Assembly (NCBI GenBank): GCA_002179805.1
Contig: NAVB01000201.1
Location: 28,682 to 92,681 of the forward strand
Reading direction: 5' to 3'
Length of the DNA: 64,000 bases
DNA from: Acanthamoeba lenticulata
Taxonomy: Eukaryota; Discosea; Longamoebia; Acanthamoebidae
The translations under genes and the position numbers were made by a program. Under the pieces are notes generated by a model, which was not told the DNA's origin, searched no databases, and saw only the letters and a program-made list of their open reading frames with translations. Shown piece by piece: positions 21,668 through 31,700 of this stretch (its first letter is position 1; each line of letters opens with the position of its first letter).

Positions 21668-22915
21668 TCAACCGTCCTTCTTCCACCGCAACCTGACGCG
21701 CCCACCCTTTCTCGTGCTCTGTTCAAGCGCCTCCAGGCTATGGAACGTGAAGTTGCCGCTGGGCTTGTCTCGCCACCCCATCTCGGAGCCTGGGTGGTCG
21801 CTCCTTTGTTCATCTCCGGCCATCACGCTGCCTCTCCTCTTCTTGTGCTTACGTTCGGGGCTGGTCTCTCCTTCCTCCACGCCCTTCTTCCGGCGTGGTG
21901 TCCTTGCTCGAGCTGGCGGACAATCGAGTTCTTTCGGCTTTCGCACGCCGTTGTCGGGTTCATCCCGTGGTGGTGGGCGGTGAAGATGATCCGCCCAGGT
22001 GGGGGAAGAGCCAGACTGCGCCGTTGCCGGGGCCTGCTGCATAGACGGACAGAAAGTGGGCGAGGGAGGAAGTGGGAGTGGTGGGTGGTGGTGAGGAGGA
22101 TTGAGGGGCAATGGTGGGTGGTGCGCGTGAGGGCCATTGTGATGCGCGTGGCCACCATAGGGGTTCGGAGCGGCGTAGTAACAGGCGGCGAGGGAGAGGT
22201 AGTAGAACAGCGCGGCGCTGTCGTGGGGCGTCTGAGGCAGCTGCACCCCTGCTGCAGAAGCGAGAGCGGAGATCGGGTTGATGGCCGAGGTGGTGGTATT
22301 CAGCTCTAAGGGAGAAGGAAACGATGGAGGAGGAAACGATGGTGAAGGAGCCGGGGCAGACAGGAAAGGCAGATGTCCTCCACGAGGAGGAGCGGGGAAG
22401 TTGATTCGCTCTGGATCACTCGACGTGAAGGAAGATGGCGAAGGGAGGAGCCGACGAGGGTGTGGGGTTGGTATCGTAGGAGGACGTGGTGGCTCTCGCC
22501 AATGAATCAACGGTGGCCCAGGAAATGATGAAGCTGCGTACGCAGCAGCTTCTTCTCGCAGGTCGCCTGGAGATGGACTTTCGGACGAGCTCACGTCATG
22601 TGTCTTCGCTGCCTTGATGAGCCGAGGCGGAGGCCTCGACCGACGCTCATCTTCACCCCCTGCGCTAGCGGCAGCGTATGGTGGGTGGTGAACGTCTTGA
22701 TTAGGCCCTGCGGCTGTGACCTCGGCGCTGACTGTGGGTTGTTCGCTTGATACGACCCCCATGGAAGATGTGGTCTGATCTTCTTCATCTTCTTCGTCCT
22801 CCCAAGGCCTGTGGTGCCGGCGAAGCCGCCGAGGTGGAGGAGGTGCAGGGGTGGGCAGTGGACCATTTGTTCTGGACGCGTGAGGAGTTGTCTTGTTCGT
22901 GTGGTGGAGCTGCAT
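21668..22915 (-). CDS. Pro/His-rich low-complexity protein, unknown function
   Basis: A 415-codon open frame from the ATG at 22915 (MQLHHTNKTTPHASR). Features in order: Pro-rich PTPAPPPPRRLRRHH, acidic WEDEEDEEDQ, then long Pro/Ser-rich stretches with PPPSFPSP-like repeats, a short hydrophobic centre (SALASAAGVQLPQT and ALFYYLSLAACYYAAP), a His/Pro block (HAHHNGPHAHHPPLPL), basic ARTPRRKKG and ERKHKKRRGS, and the end SLEALEQSTRKGGRVRLRWKKDG. No domain is recognised. Length, a real ATG and protein-like composition support it. An intron near the C-terminus cannot be excluded. Confidence 0.5.
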   Translation of the reverse strand: MQLHHTNKTTPHASRTNGPLPTPAPPPPRRLRRHHRPWEDEEDEEDQTTSSMGVVSSEQPTVSAEVTAAGPNQDVHHPPYAAASAGGEDERRSRPPPRLIKAAKTHDVSSSESPSPGDLREEAAAYAASSFPGPPLIHWREPPRPPTIPTPHPRRLLPSPSSFTSSDPERINFPAPPRGGHLPFLSAPAPSPSFPPPSFPSPLELNTTTSAINPISALASAAGVQLPQTPHDSAALFYYLSLAACYYAAPNPYGGHAHHNGPHAHHPPLPLNPPHHHPPLPLPPSPTFCPSMQQAPATAQSGSSPTWADHLHRPPPRDEPDNGVRKPKELDCPPARARTPRRKKGVEEGETSPERKHKKRRGSVMAGDEQRSDHPGSEMGWRDKPSGNFTFHSLEALEQSTRKGGRVRLRWKKDG

Positions 22916-23769
22916 GGCGTGGAAACGCTGAGACTGACGGCTGGCCGGGAGCTAGTTGGGGGACTGGCGGAATCAGCCATGCAGAATATGGCCGCGCAGC
23001 ACCGACCAGTAGGCAAAAAGATCACGTTGGCCAATTGCGCGATTTAGCCCTGTTGCCTTTAATGGTTTCCGACGTAACCGCACGCTGCCATCTCGCCTCC
23101 TGCACCTGAGTGCACGTTTAGGAGTCATAGTGAACGACCTCCTCAACCTTGCCTTTTCTTACGACCAGAATCTCTTGTTTGTGTGGTCTTCTGTATGCAG
23201 CGGCTGAAACACCTTCACAAGGCACCACCCTCAGGGGCACGCGCTGGCACCAGCCCAACACTCCGTAACAAGCACGTTCGCCGCGGCAGGTCACGCTGCC
23301 TCCCCGGTGACGCCAAGTTATGCTTGGTATTTTGTTTTATTTTATTTCATTCTATTTTCCGGAGTGTCTGCTGCGGCGACTGTGCGACGCAGGACCACCT
23401 CTCATTCTTCCGCCATCGCACAGGTGAAGGTCTGCCGCGACTCTCTTGAGGGGCGCTCGTGGACACGAGGCTAGATTCCCTGCCAAATAGCTCGGATATT
23501 CAGGTCGGATAGACCACAGTGCCAGGCCCGTGTGTGGTTGGTTAATGGGAGTAGTGCTGTACTCCTCCCGACCCAGGAAGAAGAAGACGACAACGAAGCT
23601 AACGTGGCCACGACACGGGCGTACCCAGTGGTACTGTCGCGTGTTGGAAAGTTGTTCGTCTGCAAAGAAGAAAAGAGAAAGGTGAGGCAAGCATAGGAGA
23701 CACGCTTCAATTCCTCCTCCCCCCCTCTTCTTCCGCTTGAAACAACCTTGCGACTAGAAGAACAAGAAG
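22916..23769. other. intergenic region between divergent genes
   Basis: About 850 bp between the start of the Pro/His-rich gene (-) and the RA-domain gene (+). Minus-strand frames at 23352-23860 and 22591-23034 are open but lack recognisable character. It probably holds both promoters and perhaps non-coding first exons. Nothing specific is seen. Confidence 0.45.
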
Positions 23770-25564
23770 ATGGCGACAAGATTGTTGGGCTCCATGCCCT
23801 CCTCTTCCACCCTGGGTTCTTCGGCCTCTGCAATGGCGAGGCCTCATGCCGACAGCGCACCTCCCGCCCTGCGCTCCTTCCGCTCAGACACAGACGTAGC
23901 CAACCAGGTACGCCTCAAATGACTTCCTCAGACGTCCCAAGCCTTCATTCTGTTCTACCCCCCCCCCACCACCCGCTTTCGTTCTTTTGTGTGGGTCATT
24001 CCATGCATTCCTGACGTGCGCCTTTGGTAGAGGATGGTGGTGCGGATCTACTTCTCTGATGGGGCGTTCAAGAGGTACACGACCCACCCTTCTCCCCAAT
24101 TCTGCTACAACACGACTTGTGGCTGAGACTGAGGTGGGTTCTAACCGGGGAGCAGCATCATGATCAACGGCCTCACGACGGCCAACGAGGCATGCCTCAT
24201 GTTCGCCGAGAAGGTGCGGATGGAGCGCTTCCAGAAGAGCTTCCAGCTGAAGGAAGTCACGCCCTCTGTCCGTACGTAGCGCAGTTCTCCCGCCCTTTTC
24301 GGTGGTGTCGGCGATCTCCTCACCTCGTGCGATTGCGGTCGATTGCGCGTAGAGCGCATGGTCGACCCGAACGAGCGCCCGTTCGAGATCGTGCACCGGT
24401 GGATCAATGAGGGCTTCAAGCTCTCCATGGACGAGAAGTGGCGCTTCGTGTTCACCTTCACGCAGGAGGCCCAAAACCGCCTCCTCCGCAAGACCAAGCG
24501 CCTCCTCTTCTCGCAGGTGTGTTCCCTTCCCTTCCCTTCCCCCAAGTCACATATCGGCTCACGGCTATGATGACATGGCGCCACGTCAGCTCCAAAGCGA
24601 GCTCAAGCAGCAGCTCAAGAGCCAGCCGGCCTCGCGGGCGCCCCCGCCGCCGCCCAAGCGGCTCGCCCCCTCGTCCTCGGCGACGACCCGCCATGACGAG
24701 CCCCCGGACTGCGGCCGCGCGGCGGCCTTGCCAGCCTCCCCGCGCATGCACGCGTCCACCTCTTCCTCGTCCTCTTCATCACCATCACCATCATCATCAT
24801 CTTCTTCTTATTCGCTTCTCGAGTCGTCGACATCGACTCCCGTCCGGCGGGACGAGCTCGAGGCCGACCAGGCGGCTTCGTCGTCGACACCCTTTTTTGT
24901 GTCGACGTCGCCCAGACCGCAGGCGTCGACACCGCCGCAGCCGCAGGCCGGCGGCGCCACGGGAACGCTCCGCGGCGGCTTCTCGTCGCTGCCGCCGCTC
25001 TCGACCTCGCCGCGCATGGCCCCGCAGGTGCCCTCGCCCCAGTCGGTCCCGCCCCAGCCCGCGCCGGTGGTGAGCTCGGTTCGAGGCCGGCGCCAAGCGC
25101 GGCCGTCGCCGCTGATGCTGGCCTCGTTCAACATCGACAGCGAGGCCCAGCTGGCCGCGGCCGAGACGCAGTACAACCTGGAATCGACCAGCAAGCTGGC
25201 CTCGGCCTACACCCCGGCCTCGCTCGCGGTCGATCCACCGGCGGCTTCAGTCGAGTTCGGGCTGGGCGACTTGCCGCCGCCGCCGGCGTCGATGCTCCCG
25301 CCGCCGCCTGTGCCCATGATGATGAAGATGCCGACGATGGAAGCCGTGCCGGGGACCGACCGGGACAGCTACCTGTCGTCCTCGTCCTACGAGTCGGAGG
25401 AGGAGCGCGAGGGCGAGGACGAGCTCGTGGCGATGCTCGTGCAGTCGACCCTGAAGGACAGCCAGGTGCGCGGGATGCCCCTGCGTGACTGCTCCGAGCA
25501 GATGATGAACAACCTCGACGACGCGCTGGCCATGCTCGCCAAGCTCGAGTTCGACCTCGGCTAG
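23770..25564 (+). CDS. Ras-association (RA) domain protein with MRL/Grb7-like RA region and Pro-rich tail
   Basis: The ATG at 23770 gives a Ser/Ala-rich leader (MATRLLGSMPSSSTLGSS). After an intron beginning GTACGCC comes a ubiquitin-like RA domain: MVVRIYFSDGAFKR, IMINGLTTANEACLMFAEKV, then ERMVDPNERPFEIVHRW, which resembles the RA regions of Mig10/RIAM/lamellipodin and Grb7/10/14. The next block (DEKWRFVFTFTQEAQNRLL, LRKTKRLLFSQ) is helical. The last large exon is disordered, with Ser runs, PPPPPK and LPPPPVPMM polyproline tracts of the Ena/VASP- or profilin-binding kind, and ends in an acidic amphipathic helix (NNLDDALAMLAKLEFDLG). The PH domain of animal MRL proteins is not seen. It may link Ras-type GTPases to actin; that role is inference. 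Confidence 0.72.
24571..24588. repeat. near-palindrome TGACATGGCGCCACGTCA at a 3' splice site
   Basis: Eighteen bases with dyad symmetry except one position. The last intron of the RA-domain gene appears to end within it (CACGTCAG then CTCC). A perfect version of the same sequence occurs at 2625-2642. Confidence 0.7.
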
Positions 25565-25745
25565 ATGAGCATTCCAGACCTCATGCCTCCTCCTTCTCTT
25601 TCTTCGTTTTACTGTATAGCGACGCCATGCAGGGCCAGCCCGGACCACCCTGGACAACATTAAAGCCCCTTGACACCATGTAATTGAATAGTATTTACAC
25701 ATTTTATGTACATCATTTTTACATTTTGCCAAATAGTGGCGTGGC

Positions 25746-27271
25746 TCAAGTGATGACGAGGCGCGAGTGCTCGTAGCCGTAGGCGGCCTTGTGCGTCTCG
25801 AAGAGGTCGAGGAGGGCCTGCTTGTAGCGCGCGTGGAGGGCGTCGACGTCCTCCTTGGAGGGCGCGTCCACGGGCGGGCCCACGGGCAGCGGCGCACCGA
25901 CCACGACGTAGACCGGGCACTTGGCCGGGAGGAGCTTCCATGGCGACGTGCCCCAGGCGATGGTCGGCGCGAAACGAAGGCGATTGATCATCCACTCGCG
26001 CCACGACCTGGCCAAGTGCATCTGTTTGATTTTGATTTTTAATCATTAGTTTTTACTTTTAAAACAAGAATTTTTTTTCAATAAACAAGAATTGCGAGGG
26101 ATTTAAGGTTAATAATTAATAATAAATAAATAAATAAATTATTACTAACAAAAATTGATAAATTAATAAATAAAACCTTACCTGATCATAAAGCTCGGTG
26201 GCACCAAAGGCGTAGACCGGCACGAGAGGGATGCCGAACTTGAGGGACAGTTCGATGAAGCCCTTGCGCCGTTCGAGGACCAACACCTGCTCGTTGGTGC
26301 GCGGGCGCGACTCCAGAATCTCAAGCGACCCGCCCGGGAGGATCAGCAGGCTGAACTTGTTCTCCAACGCCCTCCTGTGGTCGTCGTTGTCGTAGTGTTC
26401 AGAATCAGCAATCACCATCAACCACGCCACAGCTTGCTTGCTTGCGTCCGCACGTACTCAGCGTTGCCTCGCGAGGCGTCGATGCCGCCGGCCCACAAGG
26501 CGAGCTCTCGGGTGATGGGCATCTTGAAGATGCACGAGGCCGTCAAAGCTGTGTGGATCAACCAAGGTCAGGAGGAAGAGACTCGGTTTAGCACACATGG
26601 GGCCCTGTGCATTCAGGTTGAGGGGACCAACCGACCTTGGACGCGGACGCCAGGGAAGAGGCGAGGCCACTGGGAGGTCTTGCCGATCGGGAAGGCCGAG
26701 AATGGCATCACGCCGTGTGGGTGGACGCCGAAGATGTATTGGCCCGGCGGCAGCTCTGGTTGAGCCCACCCGCGTCAGGGCTTGTGGTGATCGACTCACA
26801 GTGAAGGTGAAGTGAAGTGGGCCGTACTCTGGGTGCGGATCAGCTTCATGGGGAAGTAGTCGGTGAGGGCATCGGTGATCCAGGAGGTGAGGAACCATTC
26901 CCATCGGCGCTTCCCCGTGCGTTCAGAGCCATCAAAGTAGTAGTACATGTAGCCTGTAGACGAGTACACATGAAGAAAAGTTGAGCAGGAACGATCGCTC
27001 AAACAGTGCTACATTTGGTCTACGCACCAACGGCGAGAAGGACCAGAACGTGGAGGTAGGTGGGGGCCAAGGTGTAGGCCAAGTAGGCCAAGGCAAACAA
27101 AAGGAACTGGTGGAAGAAGAGGTAGTGCCACACCGAGAGCGATGCATATACGGCCGCCGTCCACAGAGCGCCCTTCATGGCCGACGTGCCTTGGCTCAGG
27201 TGGCCGCTCAGTCCGCGCTTCAGGGTGGCCAGCTTGGGCGCGCGCGGCTCGCTCAGCCAGAGGGACACCAT
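25746..27271 (-). CDS. DGAT2: diacylglycerol O-acyltransferase 2 family (DGAT2/MGAT)
   Basis: An ER and lipid-droplet membrane enzyme that transfers acyl-CoA to diacylglycerol (or monoacylglycerol) in triacylglycerol synthesis. The ATG at 27271 opens MVSLWLSEPRAPKLATL. A hydrophobic hairpin follows (FFHQFLLFALAYLAYTLAPTY and LHVLVLLAVGA), then YFDGSERTGKRRWEWF and DYFPMKLIRT. The essential HPHG motif is intact in QYIFGVHPHGVMPFSAF. Later blocks are SCIFKMPITRELALWAGGID, LLILPGGSLEILESRP and ERRKGFIELSLKFGIPLVPV followed by YAFGATELYDQ, all characteristic of the family. It ends EHSRLVIT. At least five introns, one very AT-rich (26025-26185). Which acyl acceptor it uses cannot be told. Confidence 0.93.
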
Positions 27272-27741
27272 GTCTGACTATTAGGTGTTGGATGTGTTGG
27301 TGTGTGTGTTGGTGTGGCAGACTTGTCCCGATGCGGCAGAAGATAAGACGACTGAGCTGGCCAGCTTGCGGCGAGGCGAGCATGGCTCTGGTCTGCTGCT
27401 CCGTCGGATTCGCTAGAGTACGGGTGGCACAGAACAGAAATCCAACCGGAAGCAACACAGTTCCACGGTAAAGATCTCCCACCCAGCGCACGGCACGTTC
27501 TTCTGACAGACTTGGCAGGAGGCCGTCATCGCTCTTCCTTCCTCCTCCACTCTGCGCCTTGCGCACGGCCAAGCGCCAACCGTCAGCCGAAAAACAGTCA
27601 GCGACGTGGGTGGGCGCTAATGGTCGTAGTACCTGCCAAGCTGATTTCTCGTCTGGCTTGTCCTCTGCAATCCCAAGAGTAACTTCCCCTTCTGCACACA
27701 CAACGTTTATTTGGCCTTCCCAAATGGGACCCACATTGCTT
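27272..27741. other. intergenic region upstream of DGAT2
   Basis: About 470 bp between the DGAT2 start and the DUF423 stop. A minus-strand frame runs through it but starts with GTG and shows no protein signature, so it is probably promoter and 5' UTR of DGAT2. Confidence 0.45.
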
Positions 27742-28321
27742 TCACTTGGGCAGTTTGGCCAGGGCCAGCGCGACCCAACCGCCCATCAGGGCGATCCCAC
27801 CAACAGGCGCGGAGCCCTTGAACGTTCTGCTAGGCCGCCGCTGATTAGCCAATGCTGCTTGCACACGCCCACAGAGAGATATAGACACACGTACGGCTGC
27901 TGGTTGTTCGTCAGCGTCTTGACGTACATGGTGCCGGAGAACAGGGTGATGCCTGAAGGTTTTGTTGTAGGAGCGTTGAGATGAAACGACCACTACACTC
28001 GAGTGTAGTGGGGGGGGGGAAGTACCGGAGAGGAAGAGAGCGCCTGCGATGTGGCTGAAAGGAGAGGCAACGAAGCCGCACGCAAGCAGGGCAAACGAGT
28101 GCGTGAGGTGATAGTAGTTCCCCGTTTTCCACAGCTTGAGAAGGCTGGGGTCCTCCACCTGGGCCACTAAGCCGTGTGCACCGTACGCCCCTGCTCCAAC
28201 AGCCGCAGCGCCCTACAAATGACCGTGGCCAACGATGAGGTTGCGTACCTCTACGCCGGAGCATTAAAGAACGACGTACCGACAACCCACCAACACCCAG
28301 CCAGAGCGACCTTCTTGCCAT
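27742..28321 (-). CDS. TMEM256: TMEM256/DUF423 (UPF0382) small membrane protein
   Basis: A small polytopic membrane protein of unknown function, widespread in bacteria and eukaryotes. Exon 1 starts at the ATG at 28321 (MARRSLWLGVGGLS) and ends at a GTACGT donor. After a TTTGTAG acceptor comes GAAAVGAGAYGAHGL, the family's N-terminal signature, continuing VAQVEDPSLLKLWKTGNYYH. Next are LTHSFALLACGFVASPF and IAGALFLSG. After an intron containing a perfect 22-bp palindrome comes ITLFSGTMYVKTLT, and then APVGGIALMGGWVALALAKL to the stop at 27742. Four hydrophobic segments as expected. Confidence 0.88.
27990..28011. repeat. perfect 22-bp palindrome followed by a G run
   Basis: The centre is CACTACACTCGAGTGTAGTG with one further matching pair outside. 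Bases 28010-28019 are all G. It lies inside the predicted intron of the DUF423 gene, so no coding constraint explains it. Confidence 0.85.
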
Positions 28322-28700
28322 GGCTGAGTGAGAAAAATGGCCCCTGCCTGCTTTTTATGCTTGCTTTCCACTATTTTCAGCAAGGACTTATCTATGGCCC
28401 ACACCGGACCAGACTGGTGCTCATCATGCATGCATCTACGAAGGTTGCGGTATGCTGAAGGTACGTGAGAGTGCGCCACTATGAACGGCTGCCTGAGCTG
28501 ACCATTTATTTTAAAAATGATATTTTATTTCTTGTCTTTTTAGACATAAAAGGAGAGGCGTGCCCTTTTGGTAGAGTGGGGGGCGGTGAAGGGAGTTCAG
28601 CGGTGCGACAACAGCGCAAGAAAACACACGCTCAGTTGAGGTTGTGTCAAGGCTTGGCCATCCTTGCCCCACAAGTTTACTGTGTTCCACCCACACCACC

Positions 28701-31700
28701 ATGGGGGACTGGTTTGAGTGCAAGACTCCTGAAGGCCACGTCTACTGGTACAATCGAAAGACTGAAGAAAGCAGCTGGGATCCACCTGCTGGCGTGCAAC
28801 GCTCCAACGCTGACCACGTACGTTCTTCGAGTACTCTCTTAATAATCTTGACAACGACTGAATTTTCATCAACTGCGTTCCAATTTTCGGATTTGGCAGG
28901 ATGGATTGGTGTGGATCCCGCATCCTGAGGAGGGCTACGTGCCCGGTAAGGTCACCCGCGACTGTGGCGATGGCACGTGCGAAGCGACGACCAGCGATGG
29001 AGAGGCACGCTTCCCCGACCCTTTTCTCTTTTTCGTTTCATGAACCTAATGGGCTTGTTGGGCACCGCTGCTTCGGGGACGGCCGTGCAGACGCTGTGGC
29101 TGCGGATGCGCCCCGCCCTGCTGGAACCGGTCGTCAGCTCCACGCTCGAGAAGAACGTGGACGACCTTGTGCAGATGGAGCATATTAACGAAGCCATGAT
29201 CGTGCACAACCTGCGGAAGCGCTTCAAGAACGATCAGATTTATGTACATAAACACGACGACGCGCACTCTGCTTTCTTCTCTCATCTTGCTTGTGCTGAT
29301 CTGGTGGTGGGGGACGGGCGCCAGACCAACATCGGCACGATTCTGGTCAGCGTTAATCCCTTCAAGAAGCTGCCGCTCTACACACCCACGGTCATCGACC
29401 AGTACATGCACAAGGGCATCAAGGAAATGCCTCCCCACACGTTCAACATCGCCGACAACGCGTACAAGTGCGTTTCCTTCTTTTTCTGTAAATTATGGCG
29501 AAAGGCTGACTTTGCGCGGCGGGCGGGCAATCAGGGCCATGATTGAAGGCAAGAAGAGCCAGTCAGTCCTCATCTCGGGCGAGTCCGGCGCTGGCAAGAC
29601 CGAGTGCACCAAGCAGTGTCTCATGTACTTTGCTGAGTTGGCTGGATCGACCAACGGCGTGGAGCAGTTTATCCTGTTGGCCAATCCCATCCTCGAGGCC
29701 TTTGGTACCAACATGCTGCCCGCCTCGCTTCGCCCCCAAATCGCTCCCTCGGCCATACCGCTGCGGCCGCTCACCTTGAGCTCTCTTCATGTCGCTGCTG
29801 GCTCCAGGTAACGCCAAGACGCTGCGCAACAACAACTCTTCGCGCTTCGGTAAGTGGGTGGAGATCCACTTTGACTCGAATGCCCGCATCTGCGGCGCCA
29901 GCACCGTCAACTACCTCCTCGAGAAGTCCAGGTGCCTCTTCCCTTTCTCGCTTTCGATCTCCCCCCATTGGCGCCTGTGCTCGCCTGGCATTTTTTCTTG
30001 TTTTCTTTGTCGTTTTTCTAACTTTATTTGTTCGCCATGGTGCAGGGTGGTGTACCAGATCAAGGGCGAGCGTAACTTTCACATCTTCTACCAGCTGGTG
30101 GCCGGTCTGGACCAGGTGACCCGCGCCAAGCTGCACCTGAAGGAGGCCGGGGCCTACAACTACCTCAACAAGAGCGGTTGCATCGACATCGAAGGCGTCG
30201 ACGACGCCAAGGACTTTGAGGAGGTCAAAGAGGGTACGGACCATTGGCTCCGGCGTCCGCACGGTTGCGCTCACACTCGTTGAACTCACACTCGTTGAGC
30301 TCACACTCGTGGTGTCCGTACGTATAGCCATGATCAAGCTGAGCTTCGAGCCGCATGAGATCGACAGCGTGTGGCAGCTCACAGCCGCCATCCTGCAGCT
30401 CGGCAACGTCACGGTGCGCGTTCCCTCGTGTGTCTTTTGTGCCGACTGGGATCGACCCACGCTTGAAGCTGACGTCATCACACGCCATCATGCAGTTTGA
30501 GCCAGAGATGAGCCCTTCGGGCCCGGACCCGTCCAAGTCGCAGGTTGCTGACAAGGCCCAGCTCCAGAGCTGCGCTGAGCTTCTGGGCGTCAGCGCCACC
30601 GCCCTGGAGGGCGCCTTGACGTCGCGCCTCATGGAAATCCGCGGCTGCGCACCCACCCGCATCCCGCTGACGCCAGAGCAGGCGCGCGATGCCTGCGACG
30701 CCTTGGCCAAGGCCCTCTACGGCCGCATGTTCGACTGGATCGTGCGGCGCGTCAACCAGTCCATGAAGCCCGCCACGGCGCAGACCACTGGTTCGCCCAA
30801 ATTCGTTGGCTTAATATGTTTGCGTTGCGTTGTAGCTGACTACACGCATCTGCTCTGTGCTTCTGTGCAGTGATTGGTGTGCTGGACATCTTCGGTTTCG
30901 AGATTTTCCAGAAGAACAGCTTCGAGCAGCTCTGCATCAACTTCACCAACGAGAAGCTGCAGCAGCACTTTAACCAGTACACCTTCAAGCTCGAAGAGGC
31001 GCTCTACCAGGTTCGGTGGCCACTTTATATTAGTTGCCTCCAATTATGCGCACAAATTAACAATAATAATAATTCCAAAACCAACACAGAGCGAGGGCAT
31101 CAAGTACGAGCACATCAAGTTCATCGACAACCAGCCCGTCCTCGATCTCATCGAGAAGAAGACTCCCCAAGGTTTCTTTTCTTTTGATAATTTTATTGAT
31201 TTTTATTTATTTTATTTTTTTAAAAAAAATTTGCTGTACTCATGGCGGCTTGGGGGTTGGGCGTGCGGGCAGGCCTCATGCTCACGCTGGACGAGCAGCT
31301 GTGGGTGCCCAAGGGCTCGGACCAGACCTTCATCCTGGCGTGCAACAAGACCCACGGCGCCAAACAGCACGCCAACTACGCCGAAGTCCGCACCTCCAAC
31401 GTACGTCCCCGCCCCGCTTCAGGCACACACGCCAACCACAACGTTGTGGCCAAGAGCACCATGTTGAACGCCAACGCATCGTCACTGTAGATCGAGTTTG
31501 TGATCAAGCACTACGCCGGCGACGTGACGTACGATGCCACGGGCTTCCTCGACAAGAACAAGGATACGCTGCAGAAGGATCTTCTGGTGGTGGTTGAGGG
31601 GACGAGCAACAAGTTCGTCTCCATCCTGTTCCCGGCGATCGGTACTTTTATATATTTGTTCATCGTGTCGGCTGCTTTTGAAGTCTTCCCCCCTTGAGAT

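Noticed and set aside
27009..27734. 241-codon minus-strand frame upstream of DGAT2
   Set aside because: It begins with GTG, overlaps DGAT2 exon sequence in another frame and shows no family signature; probably 5' UTR and promoter.
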